Source: Takakia lepidozioides (Eukaryota > Streptophyta > Takakiopsida > Takakiales > Takakiaceae). Taken from it: a stretch of DNA of 64,000 nucleotides. Below the pieces are notes generated by a model. That model did no database searches. It was not told the origin of the DNA and saw only the letters and a list, made by a program, of their open reading frames with translations. Made by a program: the position numbers and the translations under genes. Shown here in pieces: positions 11,150 to 24,000 of the stretch (position 1 is its first letter; every line of letters starts with the position of its first letter). The stretch is taken from NCBI GenBank assembly GCA_030704615.1, contig CM060731.1, positions 46,748,001 through 46,812,000 on the forward strand, in the 5' to 3' direction.

Positions 11150-13200
11150 AACAGTATGAAAGATGTGATTTTGAAGGTAAGAAAAAAAATGGCCTATTGG
11201 AGCTCAACAATGCTGTCCATCAAACCAAATCTTTGCTTGCCACCAAATGGTTCTACTCTGCTATCTGGAGCCCGTACCGACATCACAAAGGAAATCAAAG
11301 CACTCGTGCGAAATTTCGTGTGAGGAGCCACCCCAGCCTCTCCGGTGAGGCGTGCGCAAGTCTCATGGGAGCAGCTCTGTCAAAAAAAGAAAAGGGAGGC
11401 CTGGCGATTATTGATCCTGGATCCCAAACACGGGCATTGCTGGCTAAGTGGGTTACTAGGGCTATCACATACACTAGTGGCCCATGGAGTAAGCTAGTTC
11501 AACCTTACCTCATGGGTTCTTCTCCCTCTAACTCCCCTCACTGGGCCCATTCCCCCAAATGGATTGTTCAAGGACGTAATGCAAACATCAAGTTGGGTTC
11601 ACAGCCATGGCAATCCATATGGAAAGCTTGGCAAGCAGTCAGACAGCGTTCACCCAAAGAATGTCAGCTACTGCTCAAGAATGTGAAAGGCAAGCCCTCT
11701 TTGCAAATTTCAACATGGACTCTGCTGTTCTCATTGACCATTCTCAGAAGTGGGGCATACTGGGAAATGCAATTTGACTGGCCGTCGGGCCAACTCGGAG
11801 CTTCGGCTGCTCCCCGAGGCATAACGGTCCCCCTGTGCTCCTCCATGAAACCTTTGCACACATTGGCCCTAGTGGAAATTCCCTTTGGTTGTTGGCAGTC
11901 TGGAACTGCTCCCCACACCTTGGAGCTTTTCGGTTCGCACGCTTACTCACTAGCTTTTGGTCACCAACGGGCTTGCACCATTCTTCGGGTTACTATGCAA
12001 TGATTCACACACATGAGCTCCATCAGATCACAAAACCAGTTTCTGTCACAAGAAGAGGTGAATTTAGTGATGGGCACAATGAGAGTTAGGGCTTGGAATA
12101 TTATTTTGGAAAGCATCCCGCAATACTGCATGCTACCTTTGTTGGCGGACTCAAACACAGCCCCACAGGCCCCGACCTGGATGGCCTCTTCATATCAGAC
12201 CCCAGCCCTGCCAATGCTGGTCCTATCCTTCCACGAGACTCGGGCCTCTGGTCTTAAATTTCAGGCAGATGCGGAAGGGAACCTACTTCTTGCTTCGCTG
12301 AGACTGACACATCGTATCTATTTCATATCAGGGTGCTTGATGAAAAATGCCATGTCAACCCAGTGCCACCACATGGACAGGACATTTAGTGGGCAATCCA
12401 TAAGACTGCCCTTTGTTTGGTTTCTCAAAGCTCCGCTCAGACCTACAATTCAATCCAGGGGAGTAGAAGTGGAAGGACAAAATCACTCGCCCTTCTTCGC
12501 TTACTCTGTAAAGTTGGGGTATACTTTACTCAACCCCGCTAGATCCTTCCTAACAAAGTGGTCATCAAAGTGGGCTAACCATCAGTTCACTCAAAAGGAC
12601 TGGAATAAGATCTGGAAGGAGGTTTGGAGAAAAGACAGGCTGGGTAAAGTCTCGGGATTCTTATAGAAAGTCGCCCACAGGATTTAGCCCGTAAGGCAAA
12701 GAACCCATGAAAATCAGCCACTCTGCCCTATCTGCAATGTTGAAACAGAGTCCATAGAACACTGCCTCCTTCTATGCAATCGGGTGGTTCTTGCTTTCTA
12801 CTCCATTTGGAGCTCCTTCCCCTCACCCCCACCCTCTCTCTTTCTTCTTTTCAATCACTCGCCTGATAGATACCAGACCAGTTGCCCGGTATGGGCCTCG
12901 CTAAGAGCACTTACTCTATGGAATCTCTGGAAAATGAGATGTGCTTGGGTTTTTGAGGGAAAACCCCCCAGGGGCAGACCAATATTGTTTTCTATATATC
13001 ATGAATTGCTAACTGAGGGAAGGAAAGCCTAGGGTGTGATTTGTGCAGCTCTTCCCAGAACTTTAGAATAGCGGGGGAGGAAGTTGCTTCAAGATTTCCA
13101 CGGGACTTGGGGCAAAGACAACGTGCTCGGAACCTGTCTTCCCAACACAAGGGTTAACTGTAATGTTGCCATCCCCCCTCAATGGGAAGTCCCCTGGTGA
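11150..13200 (+). mobile_element. L1-type LINE, C-terminal part of ORF2, degenerate
   Basis: Shifting frames give the post-RT region of plant L1 elements: a segment near 11,200 (thumb/connection), KEKGGLAIIDPGSQTRALLA near 11,390-11,450, SPKWIVQGRN, SQPWQSIWKAWQAVR near 11,600-11,650, a zinc cluster CPICNVETESIEHCLLLC near 12,736-12,790, then LWNLWKMRCAWVFEG and a further piece to about 13,200. Stops and frame changes separate these parts. A fragment of an LTR lies inside (11,778-11,998). The element is dead and old. The upstream RT core and endonuclease are absent. Confidence 0.75.
11778..11998 (+). mobile_element. Divergent chromovirus LTR fragment inside the LINE
   Basis: This stretch parallels the LTR at about 55,820-56,035 in order: CTGGCCG..GGGCCAAC, GGAG(T)TTCGGCT, CATAACGGTCCCC, GGAAATTCCCTTTGGT, CAGTCTGGAACTGCTCCCCA, ACTCACTAG, TTTTGGTCACCAACGGGCTT, TCGGGTTACTA. 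Its first 70 or so LTR bases and its distal half are missing. Identity looks around 75-80% by eye, much lower than between the two LTRs at 55.7 and 62.0 kb, so it is an older relative. Confidence 0.75.
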
Positions 13201-13735
13201 AGGGGAGGAAGCAGAATTTAATTGGCGCCATAAGAAGGCCCGTGACAGCAAGTCCAGAACTGAGCTCAAGTTTTGATACCTCAATCTCACTTGGGTGGCT
13301 TACTTCAACTCCACACTCTGCAGATCTTCTTCGACCTTTCACCTCGTAGCTCCAAGGCTCCACACAATGTTCGCTCCTACCCAGCAGGAGCTGCTGCAAT
13401 TCTTAGCTACTTAGCTACTTAACTTTCCTACTCTCCCTTGGCTTAGTACAATCTAGTTATAAATTTTTGGCGATTTTTGCTCCTTAACAGTGCTAAACCC
13501 GGATCCCAATCTCCACAGATCGTTGCTTCACTGATGTGCTCCCCTCCACGCATCTCCTATAACTCATTTTTTTAGAATCAGTCTATCCCCCCTTCTCTCC
13601 CTCCGCACACTCACTTCGCCAGCTCCTTCTCATCGTATCTCAGTAGCGGCGTGAAGTTCTTCCAGCAAACCCCAACCCTAATTATTACAATAGTTTTAAT
13701 TCTAAATTGCATCTACTTTTCTCTAGTGTAGTCCA
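13200..13735. other. No gene recognised
   Basis: Short frames only, in both strands. T/C-rich stretches but no splice-supported exon and no similarity to other parts of the window that I could see. Confidence 0.4.
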
Positions 13736-13737
13736 AC

Positions 13738-15110
13738 ATGCCCTCACCTTTATGTCTCCATTGTCCCGCCATTGACTGGGGTCGGAAAAGTGTTCATTCC
13801 AAAGCTTCTCCTCATCTCTGTTACCTGTTTTTTGATACTTTCATGCTGCCACATCAGCAACTTGTCAAAGTCACTCTAAACAACCACAGATCCACCCAAC
13901 GAGCTAACTTACAAAATTCAATATGCATCTCAGGGCCAAGTGTGATGAGAGGGCAAAACAGGCTGAAATAGGTCGAAGAAGAAGGTATCCTCACCACATC
14001 CTTTACCTTGTGTCATGACCCATGGAGGATTTGACCAACCATCAACCCAAAAGGACCTCTTGTGTGTGTTGCTTGTATCTGTAGTCAGGTAATGTCGGAT
14101 TGGTATGTGGGATCGAACCACCACGGTGCAGCTGAGCAGGCAGAGATTGAAACACGGCCTGCTAAAACCAAGCTGACTCTCCCAAGAACGGCGAGCTCGC
14201 AAGAATGTTGGGATCTTCTCCTCACCTCCTCTCCTCCTCCTCTTCTCCTTCCTGCATCATTTGCTCAAGAGTAGGAAGGTCTGCAAGGGCCTCCATCCCA
14301 CGCCCCTGCATATCCTGTGATCATCGCGTTCCATGACACAACATCAAATAGATGGTGAAACGCAGGAGACAAAAAAGCCTAAGTCCCAGCCCGGTGTAAA
14401 GTTCGGCGGTGTAATCTTAAACTGTTAGATCTTATACAATCTACTATTGATCCACAAGGAATCATAGGTAATCTGGAGCTTGAAATCCGGCTCTCTTGGA
14501 TGAATCTGGACCCACACTCTATCCCTGCTCCTTCAACTATCCTTGCCTCTACACAAATCATGCATACATCATTGTCTTGCTGCTAGCAACTGACAATGAC
14601 AGGGCTCCTATAAGTATTCCAGCAAACACCCCAACCCTCTTATCACACTAGTCCGTCAGTGTCTGCTGCTAGCAGCAAGTATTCATAATTTGTACACAGA
14701 CAGGGATAGCTAAAGGACCAGGGATAGAGGTCCAGGTTCATCCAAGAGGGCCGGATTTCAAACACAAGATTAGTTCTGATTCCCTGTGGATCAATAGCTA
14801 CAAGAAATCTACTAATGAGAAAATGGTCTGCTAATAAAGGCACAATTTTCAACACATTTCACCCTGTTTTTCCTTCTTATCATAATCGGCCCTAAATTTT
14901 CATGTTGAATTTTGCAAGTTAGTTGGTTGAGTGAACCTGGGGTAGTTTGGAGTGACTTTGACATGATACTGCCAATGTGACAATAGGAAAGTATCCAAAA
15001 GAGGTAACATAGATGAGGAGAAGCTGTGGAATGAATACTTTTCTGACCCCAGTCAATGGTGGGACAACTGAGGCAAAAATGGGAATGCATGTCAGATTAC
15101 CAGATGTCAT
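13738..15110. repeat. Large imperfect inverted repeat (arms 13,738-14,590 and 14,650-15,110)
   Basis: The segment 13,765-13,970 (+) reappears reverse-complemented at 14,855-15,060; for example CCATTGACTGGGGTC...TTCATTCCA.AGCTTCTCC against its complement near 15,025-15,060. The inner segment 14,440-14,590 matches the complement of 14,650-14,810 (GAAATCCGGC.CTCTTGGATGAA). The left arm has about 470 bp (13,970-14,440) that the right arm lacks. Arms look about 75% alike by eye. The loop is roughly 60 bp. This may be an old fold-back arrangement of a duplicated gene relic. Confidence 0.65.
14006..14065 (-). pseudogene. Relic of a PDF-motif (OSB-like) coding segment
   Basis: Minus-strand HKRSFWVDGWSNPPWVMTQ resembles the conserved segment that follows the PDF motif in plant organellar single-strand DNA-binding (OSB-type) proteins and in some PPR-associated proteins. 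The partner motif, ELWNEYFSDPSQWWDN-like, is seen on the plus strand at about 15,017-15,065 and 16,650-16,700. All are isolated fragments without an open gene. Confidence 0.4.
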
Positions 15111-15553
15111 TTTGAACACTGCCCCTGGCTTGGTGGACATGTATGTCAAATGTGGGTGCATCCGAGGATGCAAAGGGAGTGTTCAACACTATGGTTGAAC
15201 GAGATGTGGTGTCATGGAGTGCGATGTTTGCAGGGTATGCACGGCAGGGGCGTGGGATGGAGGCTTTGGAGACCTATGAGCAAATTATGAGGGAAGGGGT
15301 ACTGAAGCCCGACCACATAACGTGTGTGTGTGTTTGTAATGCGTGTGCAAGCCTGGTAGCCCTGGAAAAGGGCAAAAGGTCCATGGTTGCATCGTCAATG
15401 CTGCAAATGTACCAGATGTCATTCTGAACACTCCCCTGGTGGACAATATGTATGCCAAATGTAGGTGTAGCAAGGATGCAAAGGGAGTGTTCAACAACAT
15501 GGCTGAACAAGATGTGGTGTCTTGGAGTACCATGATGACCACCTTCCCCGGTG

Positions 15554-15588
<35 letters not shown>

Positions 15589-16720
15589 AATGCCCTCACA
15601 TTGTCCAGTGGAAATACAGTTAGGCATAAACCTCCCTAAACCTATTTTGAATATGTGACACGGGCAAGGACCTTACGGACTATCTCAATGGCTTACCTGC
15701 CCTCACTAGACTGAAATTTAAACTCGCCGGGAAACTACAAGTGCATCCACGAGCTACCACACTTAACATACATGTTGACAAGGGTGTTGTGTAGAAAAGC
15801 ATTTAATGCCTTCAATCCACTTAATATAATGTGAGCATATGCACCTGGTTTTCAGTTTGTAGGCCTTTCAGCTTGATGCTCTTATGCTTGAGACAGGGGA
15901 CTTAGGTATCTGAATATGCTGAAATTATGCCTAGCTGGTTGAAGTCTGTAGAGCCTCTTTCAGTTGCAGGATGGGGAAGGCAGGGGGCAAGGAGACGGGG
16001 GAAAAATAGAATACTGTTCAGTATGACTCTTGGAGCAATTCCAGCTTAAAATGTGATGATGTCACCATTGGGGCATGGACCTCTTGGTCGTTTACAAGGG
16101 ACTTGGGAGGGTCAGCATGATCAGCCTGCAGTGTATGAAGGCTGGCAGCCCTAGAATTTTATAACCAGATGTAATTCTGAACATCCCCTAGTTCTGCACA
16201 TATATGCCAATGTCAAGGGAGTGTTCAACACTATGGTTAAAATGAGATGTGGTGTCGTGGAGAGCGATGCTTGTAGGGTATGCACAGCAAGGGTACGGGA
16301 TGGAGGCTTTGGATACCTATGAGCAAATGATGGGGAAATGGGTGAAGTTCGACCACATCATTTTAGTGTGTGTTTGCAGTGCGTGTGCAAGCCTGGCAGC
16401 CCTGGAAAAGGGCAAAGAGGTGCATGGTTGTATCACCAAATCTGAAATTGTACCATATGTGATTCTGAACAATACCTCGTGGACATGTATGCTAAATGTG
16501 GGAGCATCGAGGATGCGGAGGGAGCCTTCAACACTATGGCTGAACGAGATGTGGTGTCGTGGAACGCGATGCTTGCAGATGTGCACATCAAGGGCGCGAG
16601 ATGGAGGCTTTGGAGACAGGAAAGTATCGAAAAACAGTTAACAGAGACGAGGAGAAGCTCTGGAATGAATATGTTTCCGACCCCAGTCAATGGTGGAACA
16701 ATCCAGGCAAAAAGGTGAAT
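15110..16720 (+). pseudogene. Tandem decayed PPR-protein copies (PLS type)
   Basis: PPR proteins bind organellar RNA. Typical PLS-class motifs appear in several frames: at about 15,170-15,300 FNTMVERDVVSWSAMFAGYA and MEALETYEQIM; at 15,440-15,540 AKGVFNNMAEQDVVSWSTMM; at 16,240-16,430 VVSWRAMLVGYAQQGYGMEA and ACASLAALEKGKEVHGCI; at 16,470-16,600 [20 protein letters not shown]. Frames break every 100-300 bp and a (TC)n tract interrupts the first copy, so no full protein can be made. Copies end with the same PDF-type fragment near 16,650-16,700. A minus-strand piece of the same kind is at 32.8-33.0 kb. Confidence 0.75.
15556..15585. repeat. (TC)n microsatellite
   Basis: Thirty bases of perfect TC repeat, within the first PPR relic. 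Confidence 0.9.
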
Positions 16721-16879
16721 TCCTGTTGGAAGCAGATGCAAGTCAGCAGGGTCACGGGGAAGTTTCCCCTCGGTTAGTCTCCACGGCCTCCCTCAGTGGT
16801 TATTTTTCCACTGCTGTTAACATTATTTTCCTTAATTTGATTAAAAGGGCCTCTGTCCCCCTTCCCTTAAAATAAAATA

Positions 16880-18076
16880 AAAAATACTAGCAAAAACCTC
16901 AAAGAACATGCGGATCTCATCAAATATCCGTCTGTTTGTTCATTGATTGGTTACTTCCAAATTAAATATCCACGGTTCCATGCTCTCTCGCAAATTCATT
17001 GACTCAAATTTATAGGATTTTTTTTTAATAGAACTGCCAGTATACATTCGGATCCCTCTCCTGCAGATATTAGTTCCCAAATCAAAGAGCCTCCCAACAC
17101 GCAATTGACCTCTTTCAAAGTCAGGGGCCATGCGGCAAAGCAGCAGCAGAAACAAGAGCAGCACCCAACAAGGCACCCAGTATTTGGACCCAGAATCAGG
17201 CATTTGTGCCTACCAGCTGCTGTGCTACAGTTCTAGGGCATCTCAGAAAAGCCTGTTTGTCCTAACTCAGTTGGGCTGTGTAATCTGAGTTTGACTATAA
17301 GTAATAAGCTTTCTGTGCTTTCACTGGACGTTAAGACTTAAAACAAACTTTACCTTAAAACTTTTGCTTTGTGCTTTCACTGAACGTTAAGCAAACCTCA
17401 CTTTTACTTTGTGCTACTAGGTAGGTATACTTTTACCCCTTTTGTTTGATGCTGGAAAGCCAATAGGGCAGCATGGGTTACTTTACTGCCCCTCTTGTGC
17501 AGCCAACAGCTAGGCTTGCCGTGCTCAGCAAAGGGGGGGCGCTGACCTACAGCCATGCTCCCCCCATACCCTCACGGACCCAAAATAGGGAGTGATAGCA
17601 CTTGCCAGGGTGTGCCCTTCATCTCTGACATGCCATGACAGTTCAGATCGCAGCAGTATTGTCAGAAGGGTTACTTAATGATTGATGAGAGGCCATAACC
17701 CATAACATAGAGCACTGTCCTTCCCCGCTTTTTCTGTCTCTCTCTGTCTCTCTGTTTTTTCTATTTGTGGAGATCCCTCAGGAGTTTCCTTGTTTATTAC
17801 AGACAGCCCCTTGTGTATGTGGGTCTGCGGAGTCTGGTTCTGTGAATTGTTATCCTGTACGATAGGATCCGCATTGAGAATTTGGATGCAGTGCACAGAA
17901 GGATCTCTCCCTCTCTCCCATCTCGCTGTCACGTGCACACATGCGCGAATCCATAAGGGAATAGATGCAGTAAGATACTAGGAAGGGTGCCCCCCTTGAG
18001 GTGCTTAGGAGATAGAGGGAGGGGGCCCTGGCGATTGGTGCTTTACCCCCTTCTCTGTCGGACCCATATCGTCAAC
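16880..18076. other. Upstream region of the EFR3-like gene, no other gene seen
   Basis: AT-rich at the left (A/T runs near 16,870), then mixed sequence. A pyrimidine tract with TCTGTCTCTC lies at about 17,735-17,765. The 5' UTR and promoter of the EFR3-like gene should lie in the right part, but I see no clear TATA box at a fixed distance and cannot place the transcription start. Confidence 0.35.
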
Positions 18077-21000
18077 ATGGGGTTGATGTCCAGAAGGGTG
18101 CTGCCAGTGTGCGGGAGGATGTGCTTCTGCTGTCCTGGTTTGCGATCGCGATCTCGCCAGCCAGTGAAGCGCTACAACATGTTGCTGTCGGCCATCTACC
18201 CTAAATCACAGGTGACAGCAGGGGACCGCAGTTAGGGACGGGGAGGGGGAGAGGGGAAGAGAAATAAGAGCCGGAAGGTGGAGGATTTTTAATTCCGTGT
18301 AATTGACTTGTTTTGGCTAGAGCTGCAAAGTCATTTGAACATTGTTTCTGCAAGGATGAGCATTTGGAAACCTGCCATGTACGGTTCAAATGTAGTGCAT
18401 TGTAGATAAACACTTAAAGCTGCAGTTTTTTCGCTTTCATTCAGAAAAGTGTGCCTCCAATCTAGAATCGCACTAGGAACTTTTTCCTGTGAATGACAAC
18501 GATGTCTTAAAACTGCAAAAGTGGCCTGAGTGAGCTGTCTGGAACTCATTTAAGTGGACGGTTGCATGGCAGGATGAACCCCCAAACGATCGCAAGATTG
18601 GAAAGCTGGCGGAGTATGCTTCCAAAAACCCAATGCGCATTCCTAAGGTTGATTTGACTTTCTTGTACTGGTGTATTTTAGAGATAAAATTTGATACAAG
18701 TCACTCGCTAAGTTCAGTCTGCATTGGACTGCGGGTCAATCAGATGAGAAGGTATGGGGACATGCCTTCAGATGGGATCATGGATGTCTATGTGATCACA
18801 TGTGGAGGATTGGTAAAATGAGCTCGGAGAGGGGTGCATGTCTTACTGATAGATTTGTCTATGAGGAGGGAGGCACTGAAAGACTTAATATACAGGGAAA
18901 AGTGGGGCCTCCCCACTGATAGTATTTGAGGGTGGGATGCCAATTGTAATTGCAGATTGCCAGTGGGCTGGAGCAACGGGGGTACAAGGAAATCCGTGTT
19001 GAGCACTGGGGGTCTGTGCGTGTGGTGATGCGAGCTTATTCCAAACTCCTGGCCTCCTGTACAGATGAAATGTATGTACTTGTGTGTTCCTTTTTCTCTT
19101 TGGTAATTTTTCATGACTGTCTGCTTCCTGTGGTAAGGTCTGCCACAACTACAAGCAGGGGCACTGTAGAGTGCATTAAGCCGAGTTGAATATGACGGTG
19201 GAAATGATGTGTAGTTATTGTGTGAACTCCATATGGAAGTCCCACCAACTTTATGTCCTATCAATGTGATGTGTAGTGTCGCCCTTCTCTATCAGACCTC
19301 TGACAACTCTAACAACTTTTACTGGATGGCAGGTCTTTGTTTGCAATTAGTGGGCTAAGCATGATAGGGGCTCTTTTGGATCAAACACGGCATGATGAAA
19401 TGCGCATTCTTGCTTGCCAGGCCCTTTTGGATTTCATTCGCTACCAGGTACAGTAGTTCTGATCACGTCTTCATGATTCCTTCCAAGTTGTTGAAGTATT
19501 GTGGGCCCAGGGAAATGTGGTAGAGGGAGGAGGAAGGACGGGATTGAGTTGTGGGCGTTTTGGTGGGACAGACAGATGCAACCTATATGCGGAATTTGGA
19601 TGCATTCATTCCAAAATTATGTGGTCTGGCGTGTGAAACTGGGGGAGAAACACGGCGCTTGCCTTTACGAGCTGCTGGCCTACAAGCACTCTCGGCCATG
19701 GTGCCTTCTCCCTACCATCACGAATAGCAATTTAGGCTAAGTGACCATGCAATATTGCTGCTTGCGGACTTATCGGGTTGCTGCTTTGTACATATCAAGT
19801 CAAGGATTCCAGAAATAACCTAACATGCCCGAGAAATTTGGTATATTATTGTCAAAAGCTTGTCAACTTCCAACAAATTGTGGTTACTGCTTGCAGGTTG
19901 GGTATATGGCAGATTACTCACACATACCTGAAGAGTTTAGTGAGGTATCCCTTTGACTTTGGACCTTTTCTCCTTGGCAGCGACATAGAGACAATGCATT
20001 TGTTTACTGCGCCCTCCAAATGCTTTCTACAAGGAATTGAGGAATAGTCCCCATGGGATAGTAACCCTCCTGGAAACAGGTGCTTAGTTTGAGACCACCA
20101 AGGTAAATGCGGACTTATTGCAGGTCTCAGGCACGTGATGACTCGTGATATATGAGTATTGTTTGATGTACATGCTGGCATCTTTCCAGCATGTCGATCA
20201 GCTGGCAACTGATGTGTTAAGTGTTGAGTGGGAGAGGGGGAGAGGGAGAAGACGGAGAAGACATTCGCATGTCAGATTGTCAGTGAGGGGTGAGTAGGTA
20301 AGTATTAGGACTATAGGACAATTCCCTCTCTGGTTTATTAGTGGTCTGTCGATATTTTATCCTGAGGATCCAGGGGGGATGGAAACCAATTTGTGTACAG
20401 GTGGTTAGAGTGACGCTGCAGAACTACGAGCTTCCAACAATTGGAACACAGGTAGAGGTGAACAATGAAGGGGACATGCACGACAAATGGGTGAAGGAGG
20501 TGACGAAGGGGGAGGGCCATGCTCATGTGGTTTCAGTCTATAAGGAGGTGATGCAGAAGCTGCATTCCCAAAAAGAGCGTGTGCATTTCAAAGATTCCAC
20601 CACTCTTTCAAGGTTGCTACTTGGTGGAGACTTTTTGCTTAGTTTATAACTTTCAAGGCAATGCATGTGCCTGCTCAGCTGAATTATGTCTTGTCTTTGG
20701 CCCTCCGTCTATTTATGTTTGACTCGAAGACTTTCAAGGATAGAGATCAAGATGTTCAAAGGCTATCCAGTCCTGGCCAACAAGAGATGGGGACATTGAC
20801 TAATTCTCCATCATGATTACTGATGTGAATGGCAGGACGGAAGTGGAGAAGCCGTCAGTCTTAGCCCAAATATGTATACAAAACATGGCACGACTAGCAA
20901 AAGAGGCCACCACAGTGCGGCGGGTGTTGGATCCCATGTTTCGGTACTTTGATATTGGCAGGCACTGGTCACCGGAGCGGGGTTTGGCCCTGGCAGTCTT

Positions 21001-24000
21001 GTGTGACATGCAATATCTGATGGAGAAAACAGGTCAGAGGGACCTGACAACTACGCAATTATTGATGAGATGTCTCTGTCTCTGTCTCTGTCTCCCCGGG
21101 GTCCTCTCACCAAAGAGACGCTCTCTTCAAATCTATTAAGGGAATTGTGCCTGTACCCCTGTTTACCAACTTTGAAAGTCTCGAGGCTGAGCCAAAAGCC
21201 CAGGCCCTCCTGAGGCCTAGTTTTTGGGCAAATCACACACAGCAGATTGATGCTTGTGTGAAGGGATTTCTAGAGGATATCTGGAAAACCCGGATTAATT
21301 CTTTATATGGAGGTAAGTCTTACTACCAACGTCAGCCCCTGACAGAGGTAGGTTCTGTCCCTTTTGTTCCCGCTCAAACTGGGCGCGGGGTCAATGGCCA
21401 CAAGGCTACGGCAAACAACGTCTTATGAGTACAATCTGTCTCCCCGGGTTCTATGGCCACAGGGCTACGGAAATTATGTCTCATGAGTACTTTCTCTGTG
21501 GACTGAGTAATTTCTCTCCACTCTGTTTCCTCTCTCTCTCTCTCTCCGCTCAAACTGGGCGCGGGGTCAATGGCCACAAGGCTACGGCAAACAACGTCTT
21601 ATGAGTACAATCTCTCTCTCTCTCTCTCGGCTACTTGGGATGCACATATCCGGAAAGTTGTTCAAACTGGCAAGGGCAAAGCTCTGGGGCTCACTAAATT
21701 TTTCCACTGCAGAGGGGTCAACTCTGAGGTGAAGAAAACCATGCTTTGTCGCGTTATTAGACCTGCCTTGGAGTACGGATCTGCTATATGGGTTGATAAC
21801 TCCAACCAGGCTAAGTCTCTAGACTCCATTCAAGTGGTGGTGCTTAAGGAGTGTATGTCAGCATGCTCCAAAACAGCCAATGTGGCTGTTCGGGGTGAGT
21901 TTGGCATTCCGTCCTTAAGCTCCCGACGAGATGAATTCAAGGTCAGATGGTGGGGTCAGCTGCAACATATGCCCAACACCAGATATCCTAAGTTAATCGA
22001 CTCTATATCTTGGAAACAGGACCGCCCTGTCAAACAGGCTAAGTCCTGGCAGAAGAGAGTAGAAGAGATTCTTAAGGACCTGGACCTGGATCCGCAAGCC
22101 TTGACCCTGCTGGATAAATCTGACTTAGAGGCTGTAGTGTCCACAGCCATGTCTGTTGCCATGAGATTGTCTGATGAAAATGAAGTTAGGCAGAAAACTT
22201 CCCTGAACTTGTTTCCAGTCTGTGACATGGGGGAGGACATCTTGGATGACCTCAAGGGTCTACCCACTCTCGGCACTAGACTGAAATTTAAACTCAGGGC
22301 AGGAAGCCTACCTTTGAACAGCAAACAGAAGCAGAGAGGAAAGGGAGTGCAATTGCCCACTGTGTGGGCAATCTGAAGACAGTATTCACTTTCTGATACA
22401 CTGTCCGGGGTTCTCTCACCAAAGAGACACTCTTTGCAAATCCATCAAGGGAATTGTGCCTGTACCCCTGTTTAACAACTTTGTTTTTCTCGAGGCTGAG
22501 CCAAAAGCCCAGGCCCTCCTGAGGCCTAGTTTTTGGGCAAATCACACACAGCAGATTGATGCTTGTGTGAAGGGATTTCTAGAGGATATCTGGAAAACCC
22601 GGATTAATTCTATATATGATGGTAAGTCACACTACCAACGTCAGCCCCTGACAGAGGTAGGTTCTGTCCCTTTTGTTCCCGCTCAAACTGGGCGCGGGGT
22701 CAATGGCCACAAGGCTACGGCAAACAACGTTTTATGAGTACAATCTCTCTCTTGGCTATGGCAAACAACGTCTTATGAGTACATTCTCTCTCTCTGAAAG
22801 GGAAGAAATGAGAACCAACAGAGAGAGGTGATGGACGGGAGGACTGTGAATCCTTCTGCTGGTTTGCATCACTGAAACTCCAGTAGATATCTGGACCTCT
22901 TGGATCCAATTGTGGGCGCTCAAACCAACCAAGGTCTGCACCCTGCCTTGACATTATAATAGGAAGTGTGGGGGTATTAATATCATCACCGTCCCTTGCC
23001 ACTGCAGACTGCTAATTCTGCAACCACAGACAAACCCCGCTGATTGTCATGCGTATACATGACAGGTTAACAACTTACTAGTTGATGCGTTGGTGGGTAG
23101 GTTGTCACTGCTCACTGATTTTGCTACGGGTTCTGTTAGATTGCATAGGATACTCCATATTACCAAACATCAGTTTTGTTGAAATCTGATCGAGTTTATG
23201 TTGAGAGTGTGCAGAAAATGACGAGTTATTACTGGTTTTGTTGGTGAGGCATCTCGATCACAAAAGTGTGGCAGACCAATTGAGCATGAAGATAGACATC
23301 ATTGCACTCACCACGGTTTTGGCTCGGCTCTCGAAAGCGAAAGCCACAGTGGCTGAGGTGGGGGCTATGAGTGACCTCTCAAGGCACCTACGGAGAAGCT
23401 TTCAGTTCTCCTTGGAAGCTGTGGGAACAGGAGAGGCTGAAGTACTTGATCACAATCTCTCACTGCAGTCAACCATTGAGGAGTGCTTGATGGAATTTGG
23501 AAGGAGGGTATGTTATCCTTGAATATCCCTTTGATATCACCCCTTTGTCACTCCTCTATGAGTGTTCTCTGGGCTACATCCCAAACCACCTCAATCTCTA
23601 CCTTTCACGAATGTGTCCTCTTCCCGTCCTCCTTTCCATTTTCGTCCTTTTACCTTTTATGAATCTGTCCCTCGTTGTCCTAGCATCATAGGTCAGGTGA
23701 CATAACTCTGGTGGTCCTTTTGAAGGTGGGAGATGCAAGCCCGGTTCTTGACATGATGGCAGTAGCCCTGGAGAGGCTGCCAGCAAAGGAGGTGGTGGCA
23801 AGGAGCACTGTACAGGCTGTCTCTGTGTTGGCTCTTTCTGTGGCATACCTCCCTGACCATTTAAATGTTCATCAGGTATGCATCAGGTCCTCACATTTCT
23901 TCCTTCGTCTGCAGAGGGAAGCAGACATCACTTCGAAGAAATTTTTGTCAAGAAAATCCTCACACAGCTTTGGTCTGTCTTGAAGTTAAAATAGCAACTT

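Noticed and set aside
21570-22376. Open frame as an extra EFR3 exon
   Set aside because: It encodes LINE sequence, and exons 8 and 9 join in phase without it.
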